The notes below the pieces were generated by a model. It was not told the origin of the DNA and ran no database searches. It worked only from the letters and a program-made list of their open reading frames with translations. This document shows, one piece after another, positions 1 through 8,347 of a stretch of 64,000 bases of DNA (position 1 is the first letter of the stretch; each line of letters begins with the position of its first letter). This DNA is from UBA3941 sp002385665 (GTDB lineage: Bacteria > Bacillota > Clostridia > Caldicoprobacterales > UBA3941): contig JBMNFJ010000016.1 in the NCBI GenBank assembly GCA_050949255.1, positions 1,116,001 through 1,180,000 on the forward strand, in the 5' to 3' direction. The translations under genes and the position numbers were made by a program.

Positions 1-36
1 TACTATAGCTGCCAAACCAGCGTATAACATATACAT
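1..36 (-). CDS. tadB: Start of a TadB-like pilus membrane protein (partial)
   Basis: Only the first 12 codons are inside the window. The reading starts at ATG 34-36 (or ATG 28-30) after a GGTAAGGGG ribosome binding site and reads M-Y-M-L-Y-A-G-L-A-A-I-V, the start of a hydrophobic segment. It lies 30 bp downstream of the cpaF stop. In Tad loci the gene after cpaF is normally tadB, an inner-membrane GspF-type platform protein. The name is inferred from gene order alone. Confidence 0.55.
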   Translation of the reverse strand, partial: MYMLYAGLAAIV

Positions 37-65
37 TACCCCTTACCTATCAGGTATTTGAATCT

Positions 66-1460
66 CTAATAATGCGTTCTGTTTCCAAAAATTCCGGGCG
101 CGATGTTTATTCCCCTGGTCTTGAAGGTTTCTATAAAGGTGGGCACTATTCCGGTAGGCCTAAACCTTCCTATAACATTGCCTTTAGCGTCCATGCCGGA
201 TTGTTCAAAGACAAAGATATCCTGAAGGGTTATGGTGTTGCCTTCCATACCCACTATTTCGGAGATAGCAGTGATCTTACGGGTTCCGTCCTTTAACCGG
301 TTCTGATGGACTATCAAATTCAGAGCCGAGGATATCTGCTCCCTGATGGCTCTTGAGGGTAGTTCGGTACCTGCCATCAGCACCATGGTTTCGATCCTGG
401 CCAGGGCGTCCCTGGCACTGTTGGCATGACAGGTGGTGATGGAGCCGTCATGGCCGGTATTCATGGCCTGCAGCATATCCAAAGCCTCTGCACCCCTGAC
501 CTCCCCTACTATTATCCTGTCCGGCCTCATACGCAGGGAGTTTATGACAAGGTCCCTTATGGTGACCCTGCCCTTGCCCTCTATGTTGGGAGGTCTTGAC
601 TCCAGGGTAATAACATGCTCCTGATGGAGCTGCAGTTCCGCTGCGTCCTCTATGGTGATTATCCGCTCGTCATCGGGAATAAAGGAGGATAAGACGTTAA
701 GGGTAGTGGTCTTCCCGCTGCCGGTTCCTCCTGAAACCAGAATATTTATCCTGGCCTGGACGCAAGCCCTTAGAAACTGTGCCATCTCGGCACTTAAGGT
801 TCCGAAGCTGACCAGGTCGTCTATGCCATAGGGCTCCTTGGAGAATTTCCTGATGGTAATGCAGGGCCCGTGCACCGATAGAGGGGGTATCACGGCGTTT
901 ACCCTGGATCCGTCGGGCAACCTGGCATCCACCATAGGCGAGCTCTCATCAATTCTCCGCCCCAGTGGGGAAACGATCTTATCGATAACCTGAAGGATAT
1001 GATCGTTATCCCTGAAAGCTACAGCTGCCCTGGATATCTTGCCTTCCCTTTCGATATAGATATTGGTAGGGGAGTTTACCATTATCTCCGTTATGTCGGG
1101 ATCCTTTAAAAGGGGCTCCAAGGGTCCCAAGCCTATTATCTCATCCAGAATATCCTCTATTATCTTCTGCCTCTCGGCCCTGGATGCAAACTTTCCCTCC
1201 TGATTCATAACCTGGTCGGTTATTTCCTCTACCCTCTTTGCAACCTGATAGATCTCCCTTTCATCCAATTGCTTTATGTCCAAGTCCGCCGCCAAATCCT
1301 GGACCAGATTGTCAATTATCTTCTTTTTAAGGATGCTATCCCCCTGTTCCGGCTTTAGTCTGTCACCGTTTTTAACCAGGCTTTGGAGCCTGTTGGCTGA
1401 AATATCCTCCAGCCTTTCCCCGGATCTTTGTATCCTAATTAACCTATCATTGAGATTCAT
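66..1460 (-). CDS. cpaF: CpaF/TadA-type secretion ATPase
   Basis: This is the hexameric cytoplasmic ATPase that powers assembly, and in some species retraction, of Flp pili. The 464-residue length is normal for the family. Walker A (GGTGSGKTT) is near residues 244-252 and the Walker B region (RIIVGEVRG) near 315-323. An Asp-box-like segment (IITIEDAAEL) and the arginine-rich NSLRMRPDR stretch lie between them. The N-terminal ~100 residues are the charged helical domain typical of CpaF. Its ATG overlaps the cpaE stop by 4 bp, so the two are translationally coupled within the operon cpaA-tadE-cpaB-cpaE-cpaF-tadB. Confidence 0.95.
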   Translation of the reverse strand: MNLNDRLIRIQRSGERLEDISANRLQSLVKNGDRLKPEQGDSILKKKIIDNLVQDLAADLDIKQLDEREIYQVAKRVEEITDQVMNQEGKFASRAERQKIIEDILDEIIGLGPLEPLLKDPDITEIMVNSPTNIYIEREGKISRAAVAFRDNDHILQVIDKIVSPLGRRIDESSPMVDARLPDGSRVNAVIPPLSVHGPCITIRKFSKEPYGIDDLVSFGTLSAEMAQFLRACVQARINILVSGGTGSGKTTTLNVLSSFIPDDERIITIEDAAELQLHQEHVITLESRPPNIEGKGRVTIRDLVINSLRMRPDRIIVGEVRGAEALDMLQAMNTGHDGSITTCHANSARDALARIETMVLMAGTELPSRAIREQISSALNLIVHQNRLKDGTRKITAISEIVGMEGNTITLQDIFVFEQSGMDAKGNVIGRFRPTGIVPTFIETFKTRGINIAPGIFGNRTHY

Positions 1461-2668
1461 GCCTTGCCTCCTGCCATAACCAATATTTCCCTGGCCAGAT
1501 TATAGATACCCCTGGAAACCTTGGCCCTTCTCATGCCGGCTACAAAGGGGATACCCTGGTTCATACTGCTGATTGCCAACTGGTTTTCCAATGGGATAAC
1601 CGTCGTTACGGGCATGGACAATGTCGCCTCCACATCGTTTACCGTCAGCCCCACCCCTCTGATGTACTTGTTCAGAACAAGCTTCATCTTGTTTTTGGCC
1701 ACCTTGGCGTTCTCCAATACCGATATGGTGTTCTTTATGCTCTTTAGGGATAAAATGTCCATGGTAGCCACCAGCAATATTACATCGGACTTTTTAAGGG
1801 CCATCATGGCGATATCATAGAAATAGCTGGGGCAATCTATTATTATATAATCGTACTCCTGCTTTAGAAGGTCCAATACCTTCTCTATGTGGTCAAGCTT
1901 AATATAGTCCGCATGCTCTATATTGAAGGGTGCTAAAAACACCATCACTCCTGAAGGGTGTCTTACCATATAGCTCTCCAACAGATCCAGGTCCAGCCTT
2001 TGTATATCGTTACCCAGATCCGATACCCTCCGCCTTGGAATTATGTTCATGGCCAAAGCCACATCCCCGGAGTATATATCCAGGTCCAGGAGTGCCGTTT
2101 TATTACCGCCCTGGGCCAGAGTTACGGCAAGGTTGGTAGAGATGGTGGTCTTCCCTACCCCACCCTTTATGCTAAAGGTGCTGATGATCCTGGCCCTGGA
2201 TTCCTCCTCATCCGTTTCTTTAATATCCGGTTTTACTTCGTTTTCCAGTGAGGCCTCTGCATCCATATGCACTGTCAGCCTACCGGCCTTTTTGCTGGCT
2301 TTATGAACCCTGACTATGCTGCTCTTTAGCTCATCCGGGTATAGGGGGGCTTTCAACACCTCCTTGATACCAACATAAAGGGCATTCTTGTAGGTGTCCA
2401 CATTGAGCCTGGTAGCGATGAAAATAATGGGATGGAAAGGGTCCTCATCCATGATCCGCTGGCTTAAGGCAAATCCATCATTGCCCCTTACCTCTTCTCC
2501 TACGATGGTTATATCGGGTGTAAACTTCTTAATTAGCTCCAGAGCGGTTCCGAGATTATCCGTCTCACCCACCAGTACTATGTCTTCAGTCACGCTCAAG
2601 ATCACCCTCACCGAGTCCCTTATATATCCCTCTTCCATGAGCAACATGACCTTTATCTTTTCATCCAC
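1457..2668 (-). CDS. cpaE: CpaE/TadZ-like MinD-family ATPase with receiver-like N-terminus
   Basis: A 403-residue pilus-locus ATPase of the TadZ/CpaE type, which places the Tad machinery in the cell. Residues 1-120 form a response-regulator-like fold (KIKVMLLMEEG at the start). Residues about 160-403 are a ParA/MinD ATPase with a deviant Walker A (KGGVGKTT, 168-175) followed by a DLDIYSGD segment. The start is GTG at 2666-2668 behind GAGGTGATC. The gene begins 5 bp after cpaB ends and overlaps cpaF by 4 bp. The receiver-like domain is probably structural and not phosphorylated, since the usual acidic pocket is not evident. Confidence 0.9.
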   Translation of the reverse strand: MDEKIKVMLLMEEGYIRDSVRVILSVTEDIVLVGETDNLGTALELIKKFTPDITIVGEEVRGNDGFALSQRIMDEDPFHPIIFIATRLNVDTYKNALYVGIKEVLKAPLYPDELKSSIVRVHKASKKAGRLTVHMDAEASLENEVKPDIKETDEEESRARIISTFSIKGGVGKTTISTNLAVTLAQGGNKTALLDLDIYSGDVALAMNIIPRRRVSDLGNDIQRLDLDLLESYMVRHPSGVMVFLAPFNIEHADYIKLDHIEKVLDLLKQEYDYIIIDCPSYFYDIAMMALKKSDVILLVATMDILSLKSIKNTISVLENAKVAKNKMKLVLNKYIRGVGLTVNDVEATLSMPVTTVIPLENQLAISSMNQGIPFVAGMRRAKVSRGIYNLAREILVMAGGKA

Positions 2669-2673
2669 TCAGA

Positions 2674-3525
2674 TCACCTCAAGCTTATTATAGGTTTCAG
2701 GTCTACTACTGCCTCGTCTACCGGGGATCTCAAGCTAAGCTTTAAACTTCCCATGGCCTCGGCGTTGGTCAAGAGTTCTACATCTTCGGGTTCCAGGGCC
2801 AGGGTAATGGTCCCTGAATCCTTTCTCTCCCCATCCTCACCTGTCTGACTGCTGGAACCGTATACGGCCAATACCTGTACATTCTGCATCATGGTGATGG
2901 TAATCTCATTGGCATCAATGCTGACTATACGCCTATCCTTCAAAATTTCCTCCGATATCTCCCTGAGGTATTCCCTATCAATCAAGGTCTGCTCAGTAGA
3001 CTCTGCCATGGCCGGTAGTTCTCCTTGGGCTTCGGTTTCCTCTGGCTCTGCTTCCTCCTTAGCATCACCCGGATAAGCGTAGGTTAGGAGGATATCCACC
3101 CGGTCATTGGCCTTTATAAGGCCTGATACGCCGCTGACATCGTTTATGGCGATGGACACCGCCCTCATATTCTCCGGGACGGAATAGGAGAACTTATCCT
3201 GCCCCTTCCCCTCCTTATAGATATGATTGCTGAGGATGTGTTCGTCCTTTACAATATCCGTTTTGGCAATGCTGCCCACTATATCCTCTATGGAATCATA
3301 GGCCTGGGGCAGTACCATATCCGCCGGTACCTCCACAACCTTAAGCATCTCATCGGTTATGGCAATATTTTCAGGGATATTTTGAACTGCCACCACAACC
3401 GGCTTTGTTGATATGCTGGTATAGGCCGACTCGATTTCGTTTATATAGCCCATAATAAAGTAAATAGCTACCCCGGCAAGTATGATAGCTATCAGAAAAA
3501 TGATGATATTGGTTCTTCTATGCAT
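2674..3525 (-). CDS. cpaB: CpaB/RcpC-like Flp pilus assembly protein (SAF domain)
   Basis: A 283-residue periplasm-facing protein of the Tad system. One membrane helix is at about residues 8-25, followed by a SAF-type domain (PVVVAVQNIPENIAITDEM) and the RcpC/CpaB C-terminal region (DVSGVSGLIKANDRVDILLTY). An acidic, low-complexity insert is near residues 155-180. Family members are thought to interact with peptidoglycan or the secretin ring; a Gram-positive host would have no secretin, so the role here is likely wall anchoring. A strong GGGGGGT ribosome binding site precedes the ATG. Confidence 0.88.
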   Translation of the reverse strand: MHRRTNIIIFLIAIILAGVAIYFIMGYINEIESAYTSISTKPVVVAVQNIPENIAITDEMLKVVEVPADMVLPQAYDSIEDIVGSIAKTDIVKDEHILSNHIYKEGKGQDKFSYSVPENMRAVSIAINDVSGVSGLIKANDRVDILLTYAYPGDAKEEAEPEETEAQGELPAMAESTEQTLIDREYLREISEEILKDRRIVSIDANEITITMMQNVQVLAVYGSSSQTGEDGERKDSGTITLALEPEDVELLTNAEAMGSLKLSLRSPVDEAVVDLKPIISLR

Positions 3526-3582
3526 TTTTTACCCCCCGCTCCTCGTTACTAAAAACCTTTACTAAAAGGCAGTTAACAATAC

Positions 3583-3978
3583 CTATTCCATAGCCATGGT
3601 TATCTTTGCCCTGACAGTTACGCTATCCCCCAGGACGGCTCCCATTATGGGAACCAGGATGGGTACATCATAGGGAACGATAACGGTCAATTTGTCCTTG
3701 TCCCTTTCTACTCCTATAGTTCCAAAATTATCCGGATCTAGAATACCTGCATAATCCTTTACTCTTTGCCTGATTTCATCGTATTCCAAAGTTTCATCAA
3801 CAATCCCATATCTTGCTCCTTCTCTGGCTGCCGAAACCACGGTAACATATGCATTCAGGATAAATCCAAATTCAATTATGGCAAATATAAGGAGCAGAAG
3901 TACCGGAAGTATAAGGGCAAATTCCACGGTGCTCTGCCCTTTTCTATTCCTTATTCCCCTTAAAAATAGCCCTCCCAT
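3583..3978 (-). CDS. tadE: TadE-like pseudopilin
   Basis: A 131-residue minor pseudopilin. After a short basic leader (RGIRNRKGQ) comes the TadE signature S-T-V-E-F-A-L-I-L-P, a long hydrophobic helix, then V-S-A-A-R-E-G-A-R-Y-G. The glutamate in the VEF segment is the Glu+5-type residue of pilins, so the protein is probably cut by the prepilin peptidase encoded next to it. Its start overlaps the end of the peptidase gene by 19 bp, indicating coupling. Confidence 0.9.
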   Translation of the reverse strand: MGGLFLRGIRNRKGQSTVEFALILPVLLLLIFAIIEFGFILNAYVTVVSAAREGARYGIVDETLEYDEIRQRVKDYAGILDPDNFGTIGVERDKDKLTVIVPYDVPILVPIMGAVLGDSVTVRAKITMAME

Positions 3979-4502
3979 TGAATCACCTCTAGACCTAATA
4001 TTAGAAAAGCTCCCAGGGATATTGCCAAACCATAGGGATACTTAATCCCCTTTGCAGGAAATTCCATAAGGGGTATTCTCATCCTGCCCCTGGTAACCAG
4101 AAATGCAAATATTTTATAGAGACCCATAAAGCACCACTTTAGGGTCTCTATTATCTTCCCCTTGTAAATTATGATAACGAGGGCGATTAATCCCCCGAAT
4201 ATGGCCGATGCCAGGAAGGTATTAAATACAAACTCTACTCCCTTAAAGGCTCCAATAGCACCCAACAGCTTTACATCACCACCCCCTATACCCCTCATCA
4301 TAAAGGGGATGAGAAGGAGGCCTATACCTATTAACATACCTAAGGCTCCTCCGGCCAGGCCCGAAAAGCCGTCTGATATAATATATAGAATAATTCCAAT
4401 AATGGTTCCGGTAAAAGTGATGTAGTTTGGGATCTTATTGGACTTAAGGTCCAGGATAAGGGCGGATAGGATCATTAGTATAAAGATAATATTTGTTATC
4501 AT
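3960..4502 (-). CDS. cpaA: Prepilin peptidase (TadV/CpaA family)
   Basis: An aspartic protease of the inner membrane that removes the leader of Flp pilin and of TadE/F pseudopilins. The 180-residue protein lacks the methyltransferase domain of PilD and has about six hydrophobic segments. The two catalytic aspartates are visible: Asp18 in LILDLKSNKIPN and Asp76 in the GxGD-like motif GIGGGDVKLL. Start ATG at 4502 follows TAGGAG. It is the first intact gene of the operon running to tadB. Confidence 0.93.
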   Translation of the reverse strand: MITNIIFILMILSALILDLKSNKIPNYITFTGTIIGIILYIISDGFSGLAGGALGMLIGIGLLLIPFMMRGIGGGDVKLLGAIGAFKGVEFVFNTFLASAIFGGLIALVIIIYKGKIIETLKWCFMGLYKIFAFLVTRGRMRIPLMEFPAKGIKYPYGLAISLGAFLILGLEVIQWEGYF

Positions 4503-4529
4503 ATGTATTCTCCTATATAGGTTTTGTTT

Positions 4530-4656
4530 TGGTTTCTAGGGTTTCCCCCGCCGTGAGGCGGGGGCTACCTTTCGTCTCAATGCGATTGTTAGTGTTTTTA
4601 CAACACCGAAGGCATTCAATTTGCTGTTGGACGCGTGATATCTAGTTGCACTGCAT
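4530..4656 (-). mobile_element. Possible decayed IS200/IS605-type right end (TnpB tail)
   Basis: Between the broken flp gene and cpaA there is a perfect 8-bp G/C stem with a 4-nt loop at 4545-4564 (CCCCCGCC GTGA GGCGGGGG), of the kind seen at the 3' end of IS200/IS605 tnpB genes. Upstream of it on the minus strand, short runs in different frames (K-L-N-A-F-G and R-I-E-T-K-G-S-P-R-L) resemble degenerate TnpB C-termini. There is no T run, so the hairpin is a poor terminator. This is a tentative reading of about 125 bp. Confidence 0.3.
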
Positions 4657-4813
4657 TTATTTTTCAGCCAAATCCGTTAAGCTTTAAGTGCATCCCAAAA
4701 TCGTCATAGCTGCAATAACTACGGCTGCAACCAAAGCAATAACAAGCCCATACTCAGTCAAGCCCCTGCCCGTCCTCTTCCCTTACCAACCTCATTAACA
4801 TGTCTTTCATCAT
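4657..4813 (-). pseudogene. flp: Flp-family major pilin, frameshifted
   Basis: From ATG 4813 (behind GGAGG) the reading is M-M-K-D-M-L-M-R-L-V-R-E-E-D-G-Q-G-L and then stops. Dropping one T near 4762 restores T-E-Y-G-L-V-I-A-L-V-A-A-V-V-I-A-A-M, exactly the Flp pilin pattern: G before the cut, then Glu+5 and Tyr+6. An in-frame TAA at 4684-4686 follows, yet L-T-D-L-A-E-K continues in the same frame to 4657, suggesting a second lesion. So the major pilin of this locus is broken as sequenced, at the prepilin cleavage motif. It could be real decay or an assembly error. Confidence 0.75.
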
Positions 4814-5277
4814 AATACCTCCATTAATTTTATTCACCCATACGGCTTTGTATGTGTGTTATATTGCTTATTTACAAATCAGCGTTTGCTGATATTGCAC
4901 TGATTGGTCACACTCAATATTTATATTCATTTGGGTTTGGAATATGCTTAGCTGTCTGGGGATGTTTATTTTCAACATAATAAATACATACATTGCAGGA
5001 AGCCCTATCAAAAAAACAGTCGATTAATGAAACAGGAGCTATACAACCAATATATATTTTGTTAGAAATCTCTATACAATTAGGACAAACTTTTATAATC
5101 CAATTATAGAAGTATTGGGAATAAATATCCGCCCTCTATGGTACACTTCACGGGCTACTAAAGTGTAATTTTGAAATGGCTATATTGATATACTTTAGTA
5201 CCATATGCAAGATTATCGATAAACAAAGCTGAATCAGGGAGTGAGAAATGGATCTTAAAAGGGCTAAAAATAAAGAA
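4814..5277. other. Intergenic region upstream of flp
   Basis: No convincing gene on either strand. It must hold the flp promoter. A small inverted repeat (ATCAGC GTTT GCTGAT, 4878-4893) lies about 65 bp upstream of the flp start and could be an operator. No c-di-GMP riboswitch core was recognised. The remainder is AT-rich with no clear structure. Confidence 0.4.
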
Positions 5278-5298
5278 AACAGGCAAGTTCTGCCTGTT
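5278..5298 (-). terminator. Rho-independent terminator of the DUF192 gene
   Basis: Stem AACAGGCA / TGCCTGTT with a 5-nt loop; on the minus strand it is followed by TTCTTTATTTTT. The stem overlaps the stop codon of the DUF192 gene, so the transcript ends immediately after it. Confidence 0.8.
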
Positions 5299-5635
5299 AT
5301 GAGATTTGAATTGTTTCTCCATGTTTTATATTGCATCTGTCTATTGTTCCCGTCGGGAGCTCCAGAACCATAGTAGATTCCCTGATTACAGGGGATACTC
5401 TCCAGGGTTTTATACCCTTAATCAGATGAACTACCCTATACTCCTTATCTAAGAATACTACATCTATACTGTATTTCATCCAAAACATATGTATTCCGTT
5501 ACACGGCTTTATAAGGAGGCCGTCCCCTTCCCTTAATTCCTTTGTTCCCAGCAGTCCTTTTAATCTGGTAAAAAAGGTATTTGCAACCTTTAGATTGCTT
5601 ACGATAACCTGTCCGGTTTCACCTTTGACCACCAT
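5297..5635 (-). CDS. DUF192 family protein
   Basis: A 112-residue protein recognisable as DUF192 by the segment FFTRLKGLLG, the core NGIHMFWMKY (GIHTFFM-like in relatives) and the closing ELPTGTIDR. No signal peptide is present; many relatives are exported. The biochemical role of DUF192 is unknown. Members are often found beside Tad pilus genes, and the Tad locus is directly downstream here, but the terminator at 5278 makes this a separate transcript. Confidence 0.85.
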   Translation of the reverse strand: MVVKGETGQVIVSNLKVANTFFTRLKGLLGTKELREGDGLLIKPCNGIHMFWMKYSIDVVFLDKEYRVVHLIKGIKPWRVSPVIRESTMVLELPTGTIDRCNIKHGETIQIS

Positions 5636-5663
5636 ACCATCCCCCCTTAAAACCCGTATATCA

Positions 5664-6317
5664 TCAAAACATACTCAACTGTTGATGACCCCCATCACCG
5701 CTACCACCAGGGGGTGTATCCTCATACCTTCTTATGGAAAAGTTATAATCCATTCTCGGTTTGAGAATATTCTCTATATGCTTTATATTTGCCCCTCTAT
5801 CCAGCCATGGTTCAAGGTCCCTGTCCTCTATAATAAGGGGCATCCGGTTGTGTATGTCTCTTATGGCTGTATCAGCTTCGGTAGTGATTATAACAAAGGT
5901 CATCTGCTCCATTAAACCGTCTTCGTCCAAGGACACCTTATAAATACCCCCCAGGGAAATAAGGTCCCTATTCTGAAGACCTATTCCATGCTTTATCTTT
6001 CTTTTTCCACCCTCATCCTTCCACTCGTAATATAGGTTGGCAGGAATAACACACCTGGCGGTGAAAAAGGAGTTTTTAAACATGGGCCTTTGCATAATGG
6101 TCTCTGAACGAGCATTGATTACCATACCTTTTTTAAAACCATAGGGGAATCCCCATTTGGCAGGGGCTATGGTCCTTTCCCCATCATCAAATATGATAGG
6201 CGCACTTGTAGAAGGGAAGATTTCTCCTGATTTATACTGTGTATTCTTATTTCTCTGTATCTTATACGTCATAATTATTTCCCTTATCTCGGTATCCAAC
6301 AGAAACCTTCCACACAT
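5664..6317 (-). CDS. SRAP domain protein (YedK/HMCES-like abasic-site shield)
   Basis: A 217-residue SOS-response-associated peptidase family protein. These proteins crosslink through the N-terminal cysteine to abasic sites in single-stranded DNA and protect them. The start MCGRF gives the catalytic Cys2 after Met removal. The other active-site residues can be placed: Asn68 in INARSE, Glu98 in NLYYEWK and His156 in IRDIHNRMP. Length matches YedK. It begins 24 bp after the lipoprotein gene ends and may be cotranscribed with it. Confidence 0.93.
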   Translation of the reverse strand: MCGRFLLDTEIREIIMTYKIQRNKNTQYKSGEIFPSTSAPIIFDDGERTIAPAKWGFPYGFKKGMVINARSETIMQRPMFKNSFFTARCVIPANLYYEWKDEGGKRKIKHGIGLQNRDLISLGGIYKVSLDEDGLMEQMTFVIITTEADTAIRDIHNRMPLIIEDRDLEPWLDRGANIKHIENILKPRMDYNFSIRRYEDTPPGGSGDGGHQQLSMF

Positions 6318-6341
6318 ACAAATGCCCCCTTCCGTATATAT

Positions 6342-6692
6342 CTATTTAACCAGTACAACTTTATGACACCCGTGGATCTGTGCTGGATAGCTTTCGGCTA
6401 TCCGCCCGTCATAGTGGATTTGGACTTTGTCCCCTGCGCCTATGTCCTGGATGGTTATTTCCTTGCCCTCATCATCCACAATGGCTACATCACCAATGTA
6501 TACGGTTATCCTGTCCGCGGAATTCAATTCAGATGACCCCTCTACAGGTTCAACCAATAAATGGGATTCACCTGTCTCCAAGACCCTGGCCGTAAATGAA
6601 GTCCCGTCCTTTTCCTTGGAATCACCACACCCTGCAGCGATACCAAGGACCAATAAGCTACATAAAATTAAAATAATATATTTTCTCATCAT
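6342..6692 (-). CDS. Small lipoprotein, DUF3221/YobA-like
   Basis: A 116-residue secreted lipoprotein: a basic start (MMRKY), a hydrophobic core, then lipobox G-I-A-A-G-C with lipidated Cys22. The rest is one small beta-rich domain starting TARVLETGESHLLVEP, resembling an OB-like DUF3221 domain (YobA of Bacillus). Function unknown. Family assignment is by pattern and moderate in certainty; the lipoprotein call is strong. Confidence 0.75.
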   Translation of the reverse strand: MMRKYIILILCSLLVLGIAAGCGDSKEKDGTSFTARVLETGESHLLVEPVEGSSELNSADRITVYIGDVAIVDDEGKEITIQDIGAGDKVQIHYDGRIAESYPAQIHGCHKVVLVK

Positions 6693-6755
6693 ATAAATCC
6701 TCCTTATCCTATTAGACGGAGGATAAAGTAATTTGTTCCAATACAGTAAAACTAA

Positions 6756-8057
6756 TTAGAAGTTTGGTAGATATGCCCCGATTGCTTTCAGGCGGGACTG
6801 CAGTTCCTTAATGTCTATCCCCCTAGTATCCGTGTTCTTCTCTGCTGCCATAGCTGCTGCAACTCCTGCTGCCTGACCTGTAATATAGCATCCCGGCATA
6901 ACCCGTATGGAAGATTGCATATATCTGTCGCAGCTTACACAGCGTCCGGCTACCAGCACATTCTGAAGGCCCTTTGGCGTTAAGGCTCTATAGGGGATTC
7001 CATAGCTTTCCCCATCCTTATACCTAAGGTTATGGTATTCCTTTTCAAACTTTTTAAAGCCTTCTACTGATGTATCCGAAGGATGAATGTCTACCGGATA
7101 AGCATACCTGCCTATTTCGTCATCAAAACTGGCCCTGTTGATAAAATCATCCAATACCATTACATAGTCGCCCAAAATGCGTCTGCTCTCCCGAATACCC
7201 AATATGGCCCCTGTAGCGGCCAATTCCATTTCCTCGTAGCCGTCCAAATACTCCCTATAGTATCTCTCAAATTCCGTCATTGACTTTCTTCCCCATATCA
7301 AGGACTTGGTCAGGGAACGCTCATCAGTACCATCCACATCATATGTATGGCCGATATTACCGCCACCTAAGGTCTTTCCCGTACGCCAAATGCCTGACAG
7401 GTGACGATCTTCATAGGTAAATATTTTATCCTTTATGGCTTCCTCCAGCCTTCTATTGTCAGGTCTTACTACCCTATCCCAGTCAATATTGGCCCATAAG
7501 CTGCACAGGGTACCAGCCATCATCTCGCCGTTTTCATCGCCCTTTTCATATTCGGCCCCGGCCCAGGCACACAGATCACCATCACCGGTACCGTCTATAT
7601 ATATCTTTGCCTTTACAGCAAACATTCCGCTCTTTGCTGCAAAAACCACGTAGTTGACAAGTCCATCTTCTGCATCAACGGCTACCATTTGCGTATGCAG
7701 GGTAAAATCAACGCCTGCCTCGGTTACAATATCATCGTATACTCTTTTTAGCGCTTCTACTTTTATGGAGTACTCAGAACCTTCTATCTTTCCCCCGTAT
7801 TCCCACATCTTGTTGAGGATTTCCTCCCCTATGCCGCCGGCCAGAAAATTTACACCGTCGGTAAACTGCATAAAGGCGGGAACCATTCCACTGGTACCCA
7901 ATCCCCCTAAACAGGCAGTAGCCTCTGCTAAAAAGACCTTTGCACCCTGCCTGGCCGCCGAGACAGCAGCAGCCACGCCAGCCGGTCCGCCACCAACGAC
8001 TAATACGTCTACTTCGTGCCGTACCTCCAAATCCCTTTGGAAAACTACTTTTCCCAT
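6756..8057 (-). CDS. FAD-dependent oxidoreductase (FAD_oxidored family)
   Basis: A 433-residue flavoprotein. The dinucleotide fold is clear at residues 16-31 (VDVLVVGGGPAGVAAA), followed by CLGGLGTSG, and a second FAD contact lies near the C-terminus (VLVAGRCVSCDRYMQSSIRVMPGC). This signature matches the PF12831 group, often annotated as an FAD-dependent oxidoreductase and common in carbohydrate-using anaerobes. Substrate unknown. It is preceded by a good RBS and is probably monocistronic. Confidence 0.88.
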   Translation of the reverse strand: MGKVVFQRDLEVRHEVDVLVVGGGPAGVAAAVSAARQGAKVFLAEATACLGGLGTSGMVPAFMQFTDGVNFLAGGIGEEILNKMWEYGGKIEGSEYSIKVEALKRVYDDIVTEAGVDFTLHTQMVAVDAEDGLVNYVVFAAKSGMFAVKAKIYIDGTGDGDLCAWAGAEYEKGDENGEMMAGTLCSLWANIDWDRVVRPDNRRLEEAIKDKIFTYEDRHLSGIWRTGKTLGGGNIGHTYDVDGTDERSLTKSLIWGRKSMTEFERYYREYLDGYEEMELAATGAILGIRESRRILGDYVMVLDDFINRASFDDEIGRYAYPVDIHPSDTSVEGFKKFEKEYHNLRYKDGESYGIPYRALTPKGLQNVLVAGRCVSCDRYMQSSIRVMPGCYITGQAAGVAAAMAAEKNTDTRGIDIKELQSRLKAIGAYLPNF

Positions 8058-8276
8058 TCTTACACCTCCATGGTATTTTAAGTGCCACAGGATCGTTTTA
8101 TTTAATTGCTTTATTCTTTAAGCAGTGGGTTCATTAGGCTGTCCAGCATATTATTGAATTTAAATTCACTTAGTTCTAAGCCTTCTAATTGAATGTCAAA
8201 CCTGAATGAAAAATAAGGATATGTATAGCTTGTATATTCAAGTCTACTACACTTTTTAGGTATAATCAACATAGAT

Positions 8277-8307
8277 AAAGGGATTTACTTTGACTGTAAA
8301 TCCCTTT
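8277..8307 (-). terminator. Hairpin terminator after the TadG-like gene
   Basis: Perfect 12-bp stem (AAAGGGATTTAC / GTAAATCCCTTT) with a 7-nt loop, 40 bp beyond the TadG-like stop on the minus strand. The downstream T tract is short (TTTATCTATGTT), so efficiency is uncertain. Confidence 0.6.
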
Positions 8308-8347
8308 GTTTGACTGCATACGGTTTTTAAATTGCGTGGATTTAAGA

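Noticed and set aside
5148..5336. 62-residue minus-strand ORF
   Set aside because: Overlaps the DUF192 3' end and its terminator in another frame.
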